Assembly: GCA_037447655.1 (NCBI GenBank)
Contig: JBBHKE010002075.1
Span: 65,001 to 129,000, forward strand
Source: Zygnema cylindricum
Lineage: Eukaryota; Streptophyta; Zygnematophyceae; Zygnematales; Zygnemataceae
DNA length: 64,000 bases
Reading direction: 5' to 3'
In this document: one piece after another, positions 33,934 to 58,275 of the stretch
Position numbering within the stretch: position 1 is the first letter of the stretch
Layout: each line of letters starts with the position of its first letter
Notes under the pieces: generated by a model
Database searches by the model: none
What the model saw: the letters and a program-made list of their open reading frames with translations, nothing else
Told to the model about the DNA's origin: nothing
Program-made: the position numbers and the translations under genes

Positions 33934-36465
33934 TCACAGCCCCCCTCTAAGATTCTGAAGTGGTGCACCTTTAATACTCATGTTTCTAAAAGCATTTACC
34001 CATGACTTAAAAAAAGCATTTTGATCATTAGCGAATTCTCTAACAATTTGAAGCGTTTCTGGATCTTTGACCAAGCTCGAATCACTTGGAAACAACCCTC
34101 CACCTCTGAGAAGTTCGATGTAGTAATCATTGTCAAAAGCCAATGGTGTCGCGGTCATGGGCCCTTTAAAAGCATGCAGGCGGGAGAAACCGAGAGTATG
34201 CGCACCTGCAAAGCAAAAAAGTACGAACAGAAAATGCTGTAAACAATTAAAAAGCCTGAAAAAGGTTTAAATGCATGATTGCAGACCATGCAGAGATGAG
34301 CTATTGCATAAAGTAGTCAACCACTGTACGGAAAGGATAACTTTTTAGCTGAAAAAATGCCTATGGCCTCTTTTCCGCAAAGCTAGAAGAATGACCAGAC
34401 TTTGATTTCACGCATTATACCTCCCATTATGTATTTCAATGTACACAACATTTTGACCTGTCGACTTTTGCAAGAGAAAGTCAAGGACAAGCTAACGTGT
34501 TGTTTGGGCTGACTGAAGCTCAGAGCATACGTACACGTTTATGTATTGATCACAGCTAACCCGGAGTTGTGACGTACGTAAAACTATAAAATTTCCTATA
34601 CAATTGTCGAAGAAAATACTGCTATTGAACCTGTGTACCTGACATGCCTGACTCAGCAATAGCGGCAGATGTGCGACATTTGATCACAGCCAGACAGCAA
34701 CAGCCATGGAGAATAAAACAGAAGACACAAGATAACAGAAAGGGACAGAAAAATAACAGTAAGGGACAGAAGAGAACAGAGGTGAACAGAAAAAAACACA
34801 GAAGAGAACAGAAAAAACCAGAAAAAAAGAAAACAAAACAGAAGTAACAGAAGAAAAAGAAGAGAACAGAAAACAACAGAAGAGACAAAGCTAGCGATTG
34901 TACCTTCGAGGGTGACGAGTTCCCTGACTGAATATCCATTCGATAAAAAAAGTGCCTTTTGTGCCTGCACTAGTGTCGCATCAATCGGTAGCATTGCAGT
35001 ACTGTCAGGCACAAGTGCGTCCGGTCGTCCGAGAGGAATCGAAAAGTCTGGCCCTCCTGTAAATACTGTGGCTTCTACTCCAGCCAGCATAATCAGATCA
35101 GCAAAACTGATCGTTACTTCCCCGAGAGCTGCGAGCTCAGGTGGTGGCTGTTGAACATAAACAAAACATAAATGCAAAAAATGGAAAACCTTAGGTAGCC
35201 TTAGCTGGTGAATAGCCAATTATGTACAACATTACCAAAACATCAAAAATGTTATATGTCATAATCCTTCAAACTCTTTCAAACATGCTTCACGATTGGC
35301 AGTATAGCCGTGCACGCCAGCACAAAATTTTAAGTAGTCAAAAGTAAAAAAAAACATTTTTTATTTATTTCCTTAGTAGAAAAATGAGAAGCCGAATCAT
35401 CAACAATTGTGGAAGTGTCTCGTCTCAGAATAACAGGCATAACATTCAACCGGGTTTCATCATCACTTTATTCCCTCCAGTAGTTATTTACTCCAGAAAT
35501 TATCCACGCTAGCTATAACTCACTCTAGTTGTTACTCGCTGCAGTTAGATTTCCTTACCTCAAGTGTGGCATCAGCTTCAAGCTTTGACTTCAGGATAAC
35601 AGACATAGCCAAATCGAGAGCGAGGTCAATCCCCTGATTTAGTTCTCCCTTCAGCCTGATGGAACCGTTAGCACCTAAAAAACAATAAAATTTCAATTCT
35701 CCCAAAAAGTTAGATAACTTGATGGAACTGTTAGCTCCTGATAAACATTGAAAATGTCATTTTCTCCAAAAAGTCGGGTGCAGGACCTTTTGCAGATGAG
35801 GGCCGTGAAAAGCTGACATGATCAAATTTAAGGGCAGTCAAAACGACAACAAGTGTTCTGTTAATCTAGAGACGGTAAGAAGTTCAATACAAGTGATGAT
35901 TGTACAAGGGATAGTCGTTGTGAAATAACTTTCAGGGCTGTAAAGGTAACTTTAAACTGCGAATGATGTATACCATCCAGTCATTTACAATTGTTTGCGT
36001 GTGATGCTTACTTCAGCTACTCAAATTAAGTGAATATCAAGTATTTTTGGGAATACCTCCTGTTCCAGCAGATTTATTAAAAGTTCCGGCATCGTGAAAG
36101 CAAAGGCGTAGAACATTTCCAGCAGCCTCTAGAGTCATATGGCGTCTAATTATATGTCGGACATTTAAAGCAAACGTGTCTACATTTAAACTTGCTAGCT
36201 TTTTTCCTGATATGTTCGCAAATCCCGTTGAGTTATGGATTGCAAATTTCCTATTTTGATTCAGTAATCGACCGCCATGGAGGCTGTTTGCAGAGAGAAG
36301 GTCAACAGGTTTATGGTCTGGTATTTTTTCAGTTGCTTCTTCTCGACTTTTGCTTCCTGCGCTGCTCTGTTCAAACTTTGCAAAAGGCCACACTTTGCAT
36401 CCGCTCGCTGAAAACGTTAACAATGTCAAGATGATCGGAAATCTCAACCTACATAATCGTAACAT
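33934..36465 (-). CDS. Class I haem peroxidase, APX-R/APX6-like, four exons
   Basis: Minus-strand exons: 36057-36465, 35559-35674, 34904-35147, 33934-34205. Donors and acceptors are canonical and phases agree, giving 346 residues. The family reduces peroxide with a haem centre; APX-R proteins are plant ascorbate peroxidase relatives. Seen: N-terminal hydrophobic stretch (residues 9-20) that could be a signal or transit peptide; distal site LRLCFHDAGTF with Arg120, Phe123, His124; GGANGSIRLKGE; ISFADLIMLAG; GRPDA; proximal site EGAHTLGFSRL with His259; FDNDYYIELL; GLFPSDSSLVKD; DQNAFFKSW; end NMSIKGAP. Phe instead of the Trp of classical ascorbate peroxidases at the distal site, and the short segment between AHTLG and FDN, point to APX-R rather than APX. 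An upstream untranslated exon is possible (ATG followed by GTAAGT near 36664). Ascorbate use is not implied. Confidence 0.88.
34735..34890. repeat. AGAACAGAAA-type tandem repeat in peroxidase intron 3
   Basis: About fifteen imperfect 8-12-bp units built on AACAGAA lie directly after the exon 3 donor on the gene strand. Open frames across it are artefacts. Confidence 0.75.
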
Positions 36466-38391
36466 CTTTCTGAACAGAGCCAGTGTGTTCCTTAAGACCG
36501 AAGAGATTCTTCAGGAACCTTTCTATAAACGGCTTTGTGCAGAGGTTACTCCTGTTGTTGGACAGATTATCTACTGTAGTACTTTTCCTGTAATAAATCT
36601 ATTTTTGCAAACTTCAGACAACTACAACACCAACATTTCAGCTTTCATTAGCACTACTTACCATGCAAAATGCTCAGGCCTTTATGGCGGCCGCTGCCTT
36701 GAAATTCATTAAATCTCAGAAAAAAGGCGCGTATTTCAAAATTAGCCGCATTGTGCAAAACGCTTTCGTTATTATGTCATGAAAGCTAAATATAAACAGA
36801 AGACTGTGTTTAGAAGGACGCAAAGCTTTGCAAGTTTGCATGCAACGGTATGCAGTTTTGGGCGAGTGAATCGACGTTCGGAACCAAAAACCCATCGGCT
36901 GTTTTGTTCAGTTTGGCAATAGTCGCAATCATGCAATGCATTCCGCCACGGGTGACAAGTGACAGCAGGGCTTCTCCAGTGTATGGTATGTACGGTGTTT
37001 AAGAAATTTGAGGGTTTTGAACTTTTGGAGGGTTACGAGTTGTACGATTGCCCTCGCCTTTAGGGATACTCTTGGTGTCGGTGGAAAATGGTGGAAAATT
37101 TGCATCTTTACTGCCATAGAATGAAGGACAAACCTCAGTTTGAAACTTTGAATGTGCGACTTTACTATACGGGCAGTAGAGTGCGGACGGTGCGGACTGT
37201 ACTGTCACGTAAACAATGCGAGTAATATGCTTATAATACTGTATAGGGACAATAAGAAAAGTAGAAAACCGTACTAAACAGTTAAAAGCACGTTTTAGTA
37301 CGCGTATAGTATTATGTTGCACGAGCACACCACATTTTTGGCGTGAACTGATATGGTAATTAGTAATTACACTAACGGATCTTGTTTTGAGGGCAAATCA
37401 TAGTGTACGAATAGCTGGGTAGCAAATAAGTACAGTACGGTTTGCCCAAAAACAGTACGCCCTCAGCATTAGGGCAAATTTCTTCGACGCAATTCCCCCA
37501 CGATAAACGTCAGAGAGTAGTAGAGTACGTAGTACGTACGAAATTTCAGTACTACGAATTACGGCATTAGTATTATTGTTGACAACACATAAACCTACGA
37601 CCACCACCTATGGTCTTACACACTATTTGGGTATGCCCAAAAAACCGTCAAGTCTAAGAAGATCGAAGGTCTACAAATAAGCGCAAGATTATGCCCTTTA
37701 TGCCCTCAAGAAGTTAATATCCAACAAAGTACATATATTGATACATGTCCATCGCAGCTCCAGCATTTAGCCTACCGGTTTCACAAACCCATATTATACC
37801 CATTTCATGCACATTTACCTTTTTCTTTTTTTTTTGTTAAAAAACATACAATACGCGGATAATACGCATGTACCGTTTCGTACACAAACCTATAGCATAA
37901 CCGCGAAAGTAGAAATGAGACAGTCTACTTATTATTACATCGCTATATTGGTGCTCACTGGCCATCTATGAACCTTTCCATGATAGCCTTTCCTTGACTT
38001 ACCAATTAGACGCAGATTCTCTCAATTCCGAAAGGAGTTTCACATCTTCTTATGGTCTTCATGCACACCTTGAGCTACTCCAAAAAACACAAACACATTT
38101 CTGGACAACAAACATATCACTTGAACATACTAGCTACACTATTTGCTATCGACAAGCTACCGAAATGCACCAATACAGATGAATATAAATGTGATGACAT
38201 CCCTATTGAGCATAAATTGGTGCACTGAGAAACTAATTGTGCCATCCATACTCGAAAGTTAACCCAACTCTCCACATTTAGATGCCAGTAACGAGCAAGC
38301 TTACAGTCAAGTCCACAAAGTATTGCAATACTTGATATTTCAGGTAATTATACACTAATAAAGTTAGTAGGCACGCGATGGATTATTACGC
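36466..38391. other. Intergenic region upstream of the peroxidase gene
   Basis: No family recognised. It holds the peroxidase 5' flank and dispersed GTACG-rich sequence (37120-37560). No clear tandem array. Confidence 0.45.
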
Positions 38392-38603
38392 TACACCGTG
38401 AATCGTTAATAACGTTAAAAAATACATTGTGGGCCTTCATTCAGTGTTTACTAATCCTAATGTACGTCTAAACGCCATGGATAACTTTCAACCGTTAACA
38501 AACTTGGCATTCAGAAAAAAAATTAGTATTGTTAAACACTAGGAGACAAGTAAAATTGGAACCAACTTAGTACAATTAATGATAATAAGGATTCACGGAG
38601 TTC
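38392..38603. mobile_element. Short TIR element overlapping the duplication edge
   Basis: Starts TACACCGTGAATCGTTAATAA and ends ATAATAAGGATTCACGG. Only its interior and right end are inside the duplicated block, and the second copy (near 40640) has another element's end fused on the left. Confidence 0.5.
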
Positions 38604-39365
38604 TACACATTGGAAGTGAAAATATCATTTTCCATCACAACATTTTCTGTGTACTCGTGACGAGGGCAAAAACAATTATATCTCCAAAATAGTGGAAAAC
38701 TCTCAGAAAACCCTACAAATTCAAACACATTTAAAAGCTTTTTGCAGTTCCACTTGCTAATAAAAGACAACTTTTCACACGAATTTTCCACTGGAAAAAA
38801 AAGAAAAATACCATTCCTCCGACGTAGCGAAATTTTGAAAAAAAAAAAAAAAATTGGCCTGGTTCCCGTATTTATTTCCCATTTTGTTCTCCATTTTGTT
38901 TTCGATTTTATTTTCGATTTTGTTTTCGATCTTGCTCTCGATCTTATTCTCGATTTTGTCCTCGATTTTCCTCTCGATTTTGTTCTTAATTTTGTTCTCA
39001 ATTTTGTTCTCGATTTTGTTTTCAGCTTTGTTTTTCGATTTTGTTTTCGACTTTGTTTTCAATTTTGATTTTCGATTTTGTTTTCAGTGCTTCGAGAAAT
39101 AGGCCCTGTCTTTCACACTGTAAAATTTGGGCGCGAGTTCGGCCAACCACTGCGGTTCTATTTGGGTCACGTCACGAATGTACTGTTTCGTGGTTCGAAC
39201 CATTACGTTGAAAACAACAAACTCGGGTTTTCTTTCAAACAGAACGGAAGAAGGATGTAACGACACACTCTGACCACTCGCCAAAGCTCTGCACAAAGGA
39301 CCGAAATAAAAAGAAACAGAGAGAAGGAGGAGAGGAGAGGGAGGAGAGGAGAGGGAGGAGAGGAG
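38439..39365. repeat. Segmental duplication, distal copy
   Basis: About 930 bp nearly identical to 40640-41545, in the same orientation, about 2.2 kb apart. It contains the 3' flank of the helicase gene, a 12-bp minisatellite (ATTTTGTTTTCG units, about 38880-39090), the last helicase exon, and the start of a GGAGAGGAGA array. A few small indels make this copy about 14 bp longer. Confidence 0.93.
39084..39288 (-). pseudogene. Second copy of the last exon of the DEAH helicase
   Basis: The acceptor (TTTGTGCAG), the whole 67-codon reading frame and the stop codon are present and the encoded residues are the same as in 41271-41475 (ALASGQSVSLHPSSVLFERK to RAYFSKH). It lies 2.2 kb downstream on the gene strand. 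It could serve as an alternative last exon, since joining exon 11 to it keeps the phase, or it may simply be left over from duplication. It is not interrupted, so 'pseudogene' here means an extra exon copy without its own gene. Confidence 0.85.
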
Positions 39366-39790
39366 AGGGAGGACTAGAGAGAGGAGAGGAGAGGAGAGAA
39401 ACGAGGGTCAGGAAAACCCAGAACAATGTACGGACAGGGGTAAAGGTTTCACATTTAGGGCTTTTAAAGCTGAAAAAAACGGTTTTGAGAGGGAAAAGAG
39501 GAAATTATAAAGGAGGAGAAGGTAGAGAGGAGAGGAAAGGGGAGAGGGGAGAGGAAAGAGAGAAGAGGAGAGTGAGGAAAGGAGAGACGTGAGGAGAAAG
39601 AGAGCGAGAGCGAGAGAGAGGAGAGCCAAGAAAGGAAAGAGATGAAAAGATAAAGGAGAACGAGAAAGAGGAGAGGAAAAAGAGGAGAGACAAGGAGAAG
39701 AGAGAGCGGAGAGGTTAGTGAGGAGAGGAAAGCGAGGAAAGCGAGGAAAGAGAGGAGAAGAGAGAGAGAGGGTGGAGAGCTAGGGTGAGC
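39300..39790. repeat. GGAGAGGAGA arrays between the two exon copies
   Basis: A GA-rich imperfect repeat on the plus strand (GGAGGAGAGGAGA and AGAGGAGAGG units). No gene. A matching array is at 41505-42030. Confidence 0.85.
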
Positions 39791-40639
39791 AGATAGATTT
39801 TGTGAAGGTGGCGTTCGGGATCTACAGTACTGTAGCGGGACAAAGGTCGGCTACAAATTCTCAAAGATAACATTTGAATAAAATACGTTGAATTTAGTGC
39901 GTACTATAACGATTAAATTTTCCTTCATTCCCGCCTATGGTTTTGTCGGTCGACATTTTGTGTTCTCGCGTGAGGCATCGCCGTAGATAAGCACAATGCC
40001 CTTCGTCATTGGCATTAAGGATTTATTTCATAATTTGTGCTAATGCGAAATTATAGTACGTAATGCTACAGTACTGTACTGTACAGCACTGTACTTACCT
40101 GTAGAAGAGTTCGAAATGACGTGGCAGATAATAATTCACTTCCTTAATAGTGTTGTAAACGTTGTTTTGTGACTTTTAGCCAAAACAGTTGCGACTGAAT
40201 TAAAGTTGTTAATTCGAATAACGATGGGCAGTGTGGAAATGCATCATCGAAAACCGTACGATCGTAACACGCCACTGGTAGGTTCGGCTGCGTTGTGCGA
40301 TTCGTTACCATATTTGCACGCCACGTGTACTTTAAACAACCCCGATGACCTTGAGGGTGACGGGTCCATTAGGGTAGAATTCCGTTAGACGGTCCCAGTA
40401 AATGTACGTAAAATTCTACTGGCAGCGTTTACTGGAAGACTATTCCATTTTGTCGGGCCAGTAACAAACATTCCTCAATAATGATTGGCGCCACATATGT
40501 TAGAGACTTAGAGTCCAAATTCAGAAAATCTTAAAATAAATCTACAAACGAAAAGCCAGAAAGAAATATCTGTACGACCGGAGGTACACCGCCAATCGTT
40601 ATTAGCGTTGTGTACACTACTTCCGTCCCGCTTTTTTTT
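39791..40639. other. Spacer between duplication copies
   Basis: No exon recognised. It has a GTACAGTACTGTAC-type palindromic run near 40065-40095 and ends with the F4-like terminus TACACCGCCAATCGTTATTAG at 40592, fused to the proximal duplication copy. Confidence 0.5.
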
Positions 40640-41270
40640 TCAGTGTTTACTAATCCTAATGTACGTCTAAACGCCATGGATAACTTTCAACCGTTAACAA
40701 ACTTGGCATTCAGAAAAAAAATTAGTATTGTTAAACACTAGGAGACAAGTAAAATTGGAACCAACTTAGTACAATTAATGATAATAAGGATTCACGGAGT
40801 TCTACACATTGGAAGTGAAAATATCATTTTCCATCACAACATTTTCTGTGTACTCGTGACGAGGGCAAAAACAATTATATCTCCAAAATAGTGGAAAACT
40901 CTCAGAAAACCCTACAAATTCAAACACATTTAAAAGCTATACGCAGTTCCACTTGCTAATAAAAGACAACTTTTCACACGAATTTTCCACTGGAAAAAAA
41001 AAAAAAAACACCATTCCTCCGACATAGCGAAACTTTGAAAAAAAAAAAAAAATTGGCCTGGTTCCCGTATTTATTTCCCATTTTGTTTTCAATTTTATTT
41101 TCGATTTTGTTTTCGATCTTGCTCTCGATCTTATTCTTGATTTTGTCCTCGATTTTCCTCTCGATTTTGTTCTTAATTTTGTTCTCAATTTTGTTCTCGA
41201 TTTTGTTTTCAGCTTTGTTTTTTGATTTTGTTTTCGACTTTGTTTTTGATTTTGATTTTCGATTTTGTTT

Positions 41271-52971
<11,701 letters not shown>

Positions 52972-52974
52972 TAT

Positions 52975-53100
52975 GTCCACACTATTTATGGTAAGTATAT
53001 AAGTAACAGTTTTTTATGCTATTTATGGTAAAGTGTAATTAATGGTTTTCCATGCTATTTATCTCACGTGGTTCTCTACTCTATTTATGGTGTGTGTAGT
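52975..53100. promoter_or_regulatory. Helicase upstream region: 36-bp CTATTTATGG repeats and a G-box
   Basis: CTATTTATGG-like motifs recur at about 52983, 53020, 53056 and 53085 (period near 36), starting just upstream of the ATG at 52971. A palindromic CACGTG lies at 53065-53070. Role in transcription is inferred from position only. Confidence 0.35.
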
Positions 53101-53181
53101 CACTGCTGTAGTTCTCCAAGGTCTACAGTTGTTTGGTACACCGTGTATTGCTTAAAAATGGAGAACAAAATGTTGAAGCAG

Positions 53182-53345
53182 CACCGTGTATGGCTATTAG
53201 AGTTAATAGTTTTTTCGCCACTTAAAAAGTTAAAACATCTTTTTCTCCGTACACACTTGTCCGAATTTGCCAATAATCTTAAATTTCAATCGCAACCGTC
53301 AGATCTATAATCTGACAAGCGTATACGGAGACAAGATGTCTTAAG
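53182..53345. mobile_element. F1 TIR element, decayed copy c
   Basis: Starts CACCGTGTATGGCTATTAG and keeps the inverted pair TTTTTCTCCGTACACACTTG / GTATACGGAGACAAGATGTC. The right TIR is lost. Confidence 0.65.
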
Positions 53346-53371
53346 TAAGAAGAAATATTTTATTATGAAAA

Positions 53372-53428
53372 ACGCGATGGTTAAAACATCAAAGTACAAA
53401 ACTTGATTGAAAAAGGAAATTGTTCACT
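53372..53428. repeat. Dispersed 57-bp repeat, also at 57168-57228
   Basis: Both copies read GATGGTTAAA..CATC.AAGT.CAAAAC.TGATTGAAA and end GTTGTTCACTA or TTGTTCACTA. Here it abuts an F4-type TIR element. Confidence 0.7.
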
Positions 53429-53965
53429 ACACCGCCAATCGTTATTAGCGTGTAAGTTTTTTTAGCGTATAAAAATAATTACCGTGGTGTACGCTATTTA
53501 AGAATTTGAAAATTTTGGAAAAAATCATACATTGTAATTGTTTGGTTATGGTAATTTGGATCTTTGAAAAACAAAATATCGGTCGCAAACATGCTTACAC
53601 TAATATAGGTCTTCGTACAAAATCTGACAAATCGTACACAAATCGTACATTCACACGGTCGAAACGCGGCTGTCGGACGAATATGTGCGAGCGGGATTTT
53701 TTACGACCTGGTTTATTTTCCTTTTTAGAACGCATATTCTCATGCGTCCGCGGTTACTAAAACTAATTTATTGTACTTTCTAACTTAAAAAGGTACATAT
53801 ATGTACGGTCTGACACTGACCGTACACCACTCTATTTAAGAGACAACGTACTGAAAAAACCCTAAATATAAAAAGAAAAAAATAGAATGAACTACACTAA
53901 TGGAGAATAAAAAAAAAAAAAAGCGGGACGGAATTAGCGTACACAACGCTAATACCCTAAGTTGT
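53428..53965. mobile_element. F4 TIR element, copy b
   Basis: Starts TACACCGCCAATCGTTATTAG; the end is decayed (GCTAATACCCTAAGTTGTA). The interior matches 16411-16965, including CAAACATGCTTACACTAATA. Confidence 0.75.
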
Positions 53966-56900
53966 AGAAGTACTTCTGATTAATTGTTTTTTATTTTCTA
54001 TTTTATTATGAAGTCAAAGTCGGTCAACGCATTTAAAAAAAAATCCATTTGTTCCGTGCGCATATATCATTATTTTTTAGATGTTTCATGCGTGCGTTTA
54101 AAACGCTTGGTACCTCTATGGGTAAAACAAACATTAACAATAATAACGATTCACGGTGTAAGGGTAAAACGATTTTTGTTGCGTCTGTTGAATTTTAACC
54201 ATAATGAACGGCTCTTCGTTGTAATGGTGTTTTACCCTAATAGCGGTATACGGTGTACTAAACATGAGCCAGGACTGAATATAAAATAACCTAATCTGGA
54301 GAACTGTACCGCACATGCCAAAAAAACAAAAAAAAACTTACTTTGAGTTTCGCATAGTTGCAGCTCCTGGGAGAGTTCTCACAACCGATCAAAATAGTTA
54401 GGGTTTCTGAGTGCAAATATCAAACTTTTTGAAGGTAACTTAAGCGTTACTTTTATATCTGCCTCTTCTTTGTCTTAAGCAATTCACAAAGTCAGCTTTA
54501 CTTTTTCAACATTTCATAAGTTTTTTACAAGCACTTCGGGCTTTAAATATTAAACTTTTGAGTCTTCATTTTCCATGAGATTTTGAAGTTGTAAGTCATT
54601 GAAGTCAAACGTCAAAACTCGAATGCATTATAACAAAAGTGAGTGAATGTGTTATATCATAAACTACAATATACCAAAATATTATGTATAATTCGCATAT
54701 AGTATGAGATTTGCAGTGTTTGCACGCATTTTTACACTTAATCTATTGGTCGAAAGCATGCAACTTCTAATTAACTTCGTTTCAAACGTAGTTCAAAAAT
54801 CATAGCATCAGGTCCAAAGTTCAAACAGTTAAAATGTTGCCCCTTACCGTCCAACCCCCCCTTCCCCCGCCACATTAAAGCGAGCATTCTCCGAATTCCC
54901 TTTAGATCATTGTCTTACATCAACCGCGTCTACAAGCCCTTTCTCTTCAAGATCTTAAAAGCAATACAACCTCGCGTCGTTCCCACCATCCTAAACTACC
55001 CTTACTCCCACGAACCCTCGTATCTTAAAGCATGCAATGTATTCGACAAAACATACAAGTTATGGAGGGTGTCTTGTCCGAGGTGTGGAAAACTATATGT
55101 TGCGGGTCGTGTTTGGGAACATATCTAAAATCCAAAACCATCATTCGAAATCCCAATCTTCAACGTCCTACTTCACCTCTTTCCCTCCGCCGGTCTTTGA
55201 GTGCTTAACGATATGTTAGGCGTTTTAACGTTTTTCACATCGCATGCTCGCCTATGTTCGTGTTTCAAGTCGGGAATTGGTACATGATTGGAAGCGACGC
55301 CAAATTTGTCGATACCTCGTTGGACGTCTTTTAGTTTACTTGTCTCATATGCTTATGTTTAAGTCTACCTCAACCTCTAGATTTAGAGGGGCTTCATTAT
55401 GTTGGCAACCACCATATTGACAAAAAATGGATTGATTTACTTCGTTGCTCGCGTGGTGGAATAAGTTATTGTTGTGCATGATTTGGTTCATGATCCAATT
55501 GCTACGATTGACGCGAGCTACAATGTGGAACAAGAAGTTTCTCACGTATTCTTTCCCTCTTCTCATTATTTTTGAAGTCCTCAAGGTGACTTAGTTTTCC
55601 TCCACGTGGCTATGAATACCTTGATTGATGTAGCCGGGACAGATTTTGTTTATAACTCACGTCCCTTTCTCACGCGACATTGCATAAAGGCGTGGGAACT
55701 AGGGGCTTATAAGGAACGAGATTACTCTCACCGGTATTCGATTAATCAATTTGTCCCTTGTACACAGTCAATTTTCAAATATTTATACATTTTTTTTTAC
55801 GGTTTTCTACGCAATTATGCGTGACAAACATTTGAATCCAAGGGTCTAAAACGTACTCCGTGGGGTGGTCTTGCTGTTTTTTATCATTAATACATCTCAA
55901 TTTCGTAAAGCGATCGCAAACAACGACTATTTTTTTGCAAAGCACGATGACATGTGACAGGAGGGGCCCCTGAAAGCGTCCATTATTAAATTAAATCCAC
56001 ATCTAGGATCTTTTATTTTCTCCCTTTTGTTGGCTACCTCTTTTAGTTAAGTTTGAAATTTTTGTTGTCCGTGGATGTCTTGTTCTCTTTTTATTATTGT
56101 TGTCTTTGAGTGTATTTTGTTTTTTTACTTTTTGTACCTTAATGTTATTTGTATCACAAGTTTTTATCACAGTAACTTTACGTTTTCATAGTCAATTCCA
56201 TATGGATATATTGTTAACCTTTTTACCACTTTCCAATTACGAGAGCATCCACAATATTATTTTTTTGTATTGGTAAATGTTACATCGCGACAGCTTCAAT
56301 AACCATCGTATCGAGTACCGAACGACACGGGGAGCAGATATGTCAACTAAGTTGTTATCATTGACATATCGAGGGAGAGTGGATGTTTTTCGATTGGGAA
56401 TATCACAACGTTCCATACATTGTATAACGAAATTACGAAACTACAATACACTACAAACAATTTATGAGATTGTCGTGATACTATCATTTTTTTCGAAATA
56501 CCAAATTCATATGCTAGTTAAGCATCGCGATTATGTTTTTAACGATTTTTCAAATGAAAATATCGATTATCGGTAAGTAAATTGAAGGTACATGCTGACT
56601 ATTCGTAAAATGCTAACGATAACATCTTTGTAAAATTACAGTGTTACATATCATATTAACTTTCTTTATATAATGTGCTTCGATATCCATACGCCGAATG
56701 AAGGTAGAAAGATATCTTTGTTATTAGTTTGTTGATTTGCAATAGTGGGAGTTTTAAATATTCGATATTATTACTCTTTTCAAAGGCCAAAATATATTAT
56801 AAGTGAAAAAAATAACATGTTTGTTCCATACGCCCAAAATCATGCTTTGTAATCTTTTTTAATTTTCAATACTCATATTGATATTTTTAATAGACGTATA

Positions 56901-58190
56901 TATTGTGCGTGTATTTTGTGTAACACTTTCATAATGGCGCGTACGGTGAATAATTTTGTTGAAGAATATCCGTATGATGTTGGTGAAACATATCTTAATT
57001 TTTTACTTGTGTACGTAGAGCAAGCTTTGTTAGCAACGGTGTGTTTTTACTAGTCGGTGCATCGAGCCGTTGAGTACCATTGTCGATAATATTGATTCCA
57101 CAAGTTTTTGTACTTTTTGCTCCTATACTCAAACGTAGCTGAATATTACTAAGATTTTATAATAAAAACTGCAATGGTTAAACCATCGAAGTGCAAAACG
57201 TGATTGAAATGGAAAGTTGTTCACTACCATGAAAAGCTACAATCAGAAAACTCAAAAGTAAAAACAAAAAATACAAAAGCTAAACAACACTAAAAGTAAA
57301 AACAATAAAAACAAGGTAAACAAAAACAAATACCAAAACCAAACCATAAGAGCACTAAAAAAATCGCTTTACACAAATGGTTGATGTTGGAAGGCATGAT
57401 TCTAATTGTCCTATTGGCGGGGTCAGATTGACAATGGTACATGTGTGCACTAAGAAAATATGTGTTAATTGGCGAAAAAAACTTTAATACTAATAATGAT
57501 GAGCGTTATGGCTTCTGGGGATAAGTTTTATTCGTTGGCCTTAATGGTAGTATCGTATTGAATCGGTTGATAAGTGGTTTTAATTCGCCGTCGCCGAACC
57601 TTCGTCCAACGAAAAGTGCAGTTTTCAGGGTAAGAGCAGTACGTAACAAACCCGATTTGGTTTTGGACCACACCTGTTTCGATGAAACATCAGGACTCAT
57701 AGGTCACTGTGACATTCGATTGTTACTGTGACATTTCAGGCTTCACCCTTTGGGCGGAGCTTCATCCAGCAGAGACAGCACTACGACATTTTCGGCTCAC
57801 CCATCGATGAATCTTCATCCAACGGCTTACACCGTTTCATATTGTGATACTCTTGCCGAATATGGAGACGAACAGGAATTTTGCATTTGAAGAATATCTG
57901 TGCTGATATTCCCTGATTACGAATACTTCTCTATAAAAATATAGAATATATTGAATAAGTTTTAGGATTTTCTGACATTTTTGTACAGTACTTTTTTTTG
58001 GACCTTTGAAGATTATTAGATTAATGATAATTCGGTTGGAGGCGTTCGGCTCGACAAAATGAAACGGCCATTTTGTGTTTTGTTCTCAAACCGGGATTAA
58101 ACCGTTTCGTTTACTTCGAAATCCAATGAATCCGGACTTTAATTAGTCGAACCGAACCGGGCCGCGTGATAATAGTACAATACGTAGGCA
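53966..58190. other. Region without a recognised gene
   Basis: TIR ends occur at 54148 and 54255 (CGATTCACGGTGTA, CGGTATACGGTGTA). An open frame at 54910-55128 encodes a CPRCG motif (VSCPRCGKLYVAGRVWEH) and may be a decayed mobile ORF. 56480-56600 is a decayed TATCG-type remnant. 57200-57360 is A-rich. 57650-57830 holds the motifs described under findings. Confidence 0.4.
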
Positions 58191-58275
58191 TGTGCCGTAC
58201 AGCGTGATTGCATCACCACAGGATTGGTCCACGCAAGAAATCTCCCAAACTAATGTATTGGTGAACTCTGAAGAA

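Noticed and set aside
34653-35219. 188-residue minus-strand frame
   Set aside because: Runs from true peroxidase exon 3 through its donor into the AACAGAA repeat; only 34904-35147 is coding.
38742-39102. Repetitive frames encoding ILFSILFS or KIENKIEN
   Set aside because: Translation of the 12-bp ATTTTGTTTTCG minisatellite, repeated at 41035-41289; no domain.
57670-57705. Complete hammerhead ribozyme
   Set aside because: CTGATG is followed by T where the core needs A, and stem I/III partners are weak; kept only as a motif-level observation.
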